64,000 bases of DNA from Haladaptatus paucihalophilus DX253 (GTDB taxonomy: Archaea > Halobacteriota > Halobacteria > Halobacteriales > Haladaptataceae): assembly GCF_000376445.1 (NCBI RefSeq), contig NZ_AQXI01000001.1, positions 962,962 through 1,026,961 on the forward strand, written 5' to 3'. Shown here piece after piece: positions 62,483-64,000 of the stretch. The position numbers and the translations under genes are program-made. Numbering within the stretch: the stretch's first letter is position 1; the number at the start of each line of letters is the position of its first letter. A model generated the notes under the pieces. The model did no database searches. It was given only the letters and a program-made list of their open reading frames with translations, and was not told the DNA's origin.

Positions 62483-63430
62483 CTACACGCGGGCCAACCA
62501 CCGCTCGGGGTGGTCGAGTTCGTCGTCGGTCGGCAGGTTCTCCGGTTTCTCCCACACGCGGGTCGCCATCTCGACGTCACTGGCGGAGACGACGTGCTCG
62601 AAGAAGTCCTTCCCGCGTTCGTACTGTCGCCGTTTCATGCCCAGTCCGAGCATGCGCCGGACGAGTTTCGACAGCGGGTTCATCCCTTTCCGTCGTGCAT
62701 CTATCTTCGCGCGGAGGTCCTCGTACTCGTCGTCGAACGCCTCGTCCATCAGGAGTTCGGCGTATCCCTCGACGGCGGTCATGGCGGTGTCCAGTTCCTT
62801 GAACGCCTCGCGGTCCACCTCGCCGTGGGCGAGCGCCTCGATGCCGGACTCCATCTCGCGTTCGAGGTAGTCCGACAGCCACGGGGCGGCCCCGAACTCC
62901 GCGGCGTGGGTCACTTCGTGGAACGCGATCCAGCGGCGGAAGCGGTCGGGGTCCACGTTCAGTTCCTCGGTGATGCGGGTGATGTTCGGGTGGACGAAGT
63001 AGAGCGCGTGGTCGTCGCCCTCGGCGAGCAAGAGCGGGTCGTACTGCCCGAGGACGTTGTTGCCGAGGAGGGCGAGCATGAACGACATCGTTCCCGTGTT
63101 GAGGACGCGGGCGACGCCCGGGAGCACGTCCGGGCCGTACTCCTCGATGGGTTCCATCACGCGCTCGAAGGTCGCGATGTTCGCGTCCATCCAGTGGTGT
63201 CGGTTCTGGATTTCCACGGTCTTCGGGACGTCGAAAGAGACGCCCGAGACCTCCCGGACGCGGGCGCGAGCGTCGCGCACGTCGGTCGCATAGCCGGACT
63301 GTTCCGCCGGAGAGAGGTCTATCGACCCGGGGTCCGTCGCCGCCTTCGCTGCGTCGGCCACCGCGGTCCAGTCGATGGGGCCGCTGCCGGACGCGCCGGT
63401 GACGGCACGGACGCTACGGTAGAGATTCAC
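62483..63430 (-). CDS. Zinc-dependent metalloprotease of the DUF2342 (F420-associated) family
   Basis: A 315-residue protein of the family first noted near coenzyme F420 genes. The zinc motif is FHEVTHAAEF (HEVTH, near 168-175), with VHPNITRITEELN before it and GIEALAHGEVDREAF after it. It is a predicted single-domain metalloprotease with unknown substrate. No F420 gene is nearby. It ends convergently with the PfkB kinase gene, 10 bp apart. Confidence 0.9.
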   Translation of the reverse strand: MNLYRSVRAVTGASGSGPIDWTAVADAAKAATDPGSIDLSPAEQSGYATDVRDARARVREVSGVSFDVPKTVEIQNRHHWMDANIATFERVMEPIEEYGPDVLPGVARVLNTGTMSFMLALLGNNVLGQYDPLLLAEGDDHALYFVHPNITRITEELNVDPDRFRRWIAFHEVTHAAEFGAAPWLSDYLEREMESGIEALAHGEVDREAFKELDTAMTAVEGYAELLMDEAFDDEYEDLRAKIDARRKGMNPLSKLVRRMLGLGMKRRQYERGKDFFEHVVSASDVEMATRVWEKPENLPTDDELDHPERWLARV

Positions 63431-63472
63431 AGCACTACGTTGGAGTCACGCCGACAAAATCCTTCTGTCCGG

Positions 63473-63700
63473 TCACTCCCGTCGCCGCTTCACCCGTTTC
63501 GCCAGCGCGATGATGACCGCGAGAACGATGAGCGGTCCGAGTTTCCCGGCGATGGACGGCGGTTCCGTCTCCCGTTCACCGGGTTCGCCTTCCGGTTCCG
63601 ATTCCGGTTCCGACTTCGAACCGAATCCGGTCGACGATTTCGTTTCGCCCGTGTTGAGCGTGAAGTTCGGTTCGTGGAGATGCAGTTCGAAAACACCCAT
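63473..63700 (-). CDS. Small membrane-anchored protein
   Basis: A 75-residue protein with a beta-like N-terminus (MGVFELHLHEPNFTLNTGE), a Glu/Pro/Ser-rich linker and one C-terminal TM helix (about 52-67) followed by KRVKRRRE. The predicted topology is an external acidic segment and a cytoplasmic basic tail. Frames upstream extend to 63832 but overlap the next promoter. No family is recognised. Short, but codon bias and composition are normal for the window. Confidence 0.65.
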   Translation of the reverse strand: MGVFELHLHEPNFTLNTGETKSSTGFGSKSEPESEPEGEPGERETEPPSIAGKLGPLIVLAVIIALAKRVKRRRE

Positions 63701-63812
63701 GCAACAGCAATCGACGGTCGTCCCCTTATCGATTCTGGGGGACGTGTCTGTTAGTTTATTATTTTTCGTCATCTTCGGGAGTTTGAAGGCGCACTGTCGC
63801 TCCTTTCCGACT

Positions 63813-64000
63813 ATGGACGAGAAACGACGCACGTTTCTGGAGACGCTGTTGACGACGCCCAGTCCGTCCGGATTCGAGGTTCCGGGCCAGCGCGTCTGGG
63901 TCGAGTACGTCTCGGAGTTCGCGGACGAAGTGCGAACCGACGAGTACGGGAACGCGGTCGCGGTCGTCGAGGGCGACGGTCCCGAACTCGCGTTCGCGGG
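63813..64000 (+). CDS. M42-family aminopeptidase/endoglucanase-like peptidase (partial, runs off the window)
   Basis: Only the first 62 codons are inside the window. The start MDEKRRTFLETLLTTPSPSGFE, with the TPSPSG motif, and DEYGNAVAVVEG match the N-terminus of the M42 (FrvX, glutamyl aminopeptidase) family, whose zinc site lies further on. The ATG at 63813 is divergent from the small membrane protein, with an AT-rich gap of about 110 bp that includes GTTTATTATTTTT. Confidence 0.8.
   Translation, partial: MDEKRRTFLETLLTTPSPSGFEVPGQRVWVEYVSEFADEVRTDEYGNAVAVVEGDGPELAFA

Overview
The window is a stretch of haloarchaeal chromosome. The proteins are strongly acidic and coding sequence favours G or C at third positions. 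Secreted proteins carry twin-arginine signals, and starts are often leaderless behind TATA-like boxes. The core set is archaeal: Cdc48/VAT, GINS with PriS, RtcB with archease, and a haloarchaeal SdhC. Many small proteins belong to families seen only in haloarchaea. The genus cannot be fixed from sequence alone; Haladaptatus or a relative is a guess. No complete insertion sequence, transposase, integrase or CRISPR array is visible.

Layout. 1-3.9 kb: SdhC, then a divergent pair made of a zinc amidohydrolase of the AstE/AspA type and a RimK ATP-grasp/retropepsin-like fusion, then an AlkA-type glycosylase. 4-7.8 kb: two tandem Tat-exported subtilases with His/Asp/Gly tails, and a DUF7344-type regulator. 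7.9-11.1 kb: acyl-CoA dehydrogenase and a hydroxyacyl-CoA dehydrogenase/enoyl-CoA hydratase fusion, i.e. beta-oxidation. 11.2-11.7 kb: tRNA-Glu(TTC) followed by two extra copies of its 3' end. 11.9-20.8 kb: a DUF7504-DUF7344-HalOD1 signalling protein, then the prkA-prkA-yeaH-spoVR operon. 21-28 kb: small conserved haloarchaeal genes, a 5'-nucleotidase, a Usp protein, an MscS channel and a PAC2 protein. 28.1-28.7 kb: a gene-free region built of structured repeats. 28.7-40.6 kb: a TrmB-type regulator, membrane proteins, an aldo/keto reductase and a carbohydrate ABC transporter (binding protein, two permeases, a tiny membrane protein, ATPase) followed by a Gfo/Idh/MocA oxidoreductase and a sugar isomerase. 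40.6-47.6 kb: Nudix, membrane regulator, acyl-CoA dehydrogenase, HAD, bacterio-opsin-activator-like regulator, PanB, alpha/beta hydrolase. 47.8-50.3 kb: a mini alpha-crystallin-like protein translationally coupled to Cdc48. 50.6-64 kb: MDR reductase, a second HTH-10 regulator, Na/Ca exchanger, GINS-PriS, GNAT, archease-RtcB, an IF2B-like protein, a second sugar pair (Gfo/Idh/MocA and PfkB kinase), a DUF2342 metalloprotease and the start of an M42 peptidase.

The most unusual signal is a family of three structured repeats at 28.07-28.25 kb (+), 28.47-28.66 kb (-) and 50.27-50.45 kb (+). All share the order of an outer stem enclosing a variable hairpin, a linker containing CAAAAGC, a middle module, and a long-range stem enclosing a small triloop hairpin. 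Several stems have different sequences in different copies yet still pair, so structure rather than sequence is what is kept. The two plus-strand copies start at or within 2 nt of a stop codon. This looks like an undescribed structured 3'-UTR RNA or a palindrome-rich mobile repeat.

Other coherent themes are peptide-tag chemistry (RimK fusion with AstE-like hydrolases), protein quality control (Cdc48 with its small partner), a PrkA kinase module, and a sugar-uptake regulon whose two promoters share an identical 11-bp motif at the same distance from the start codon.
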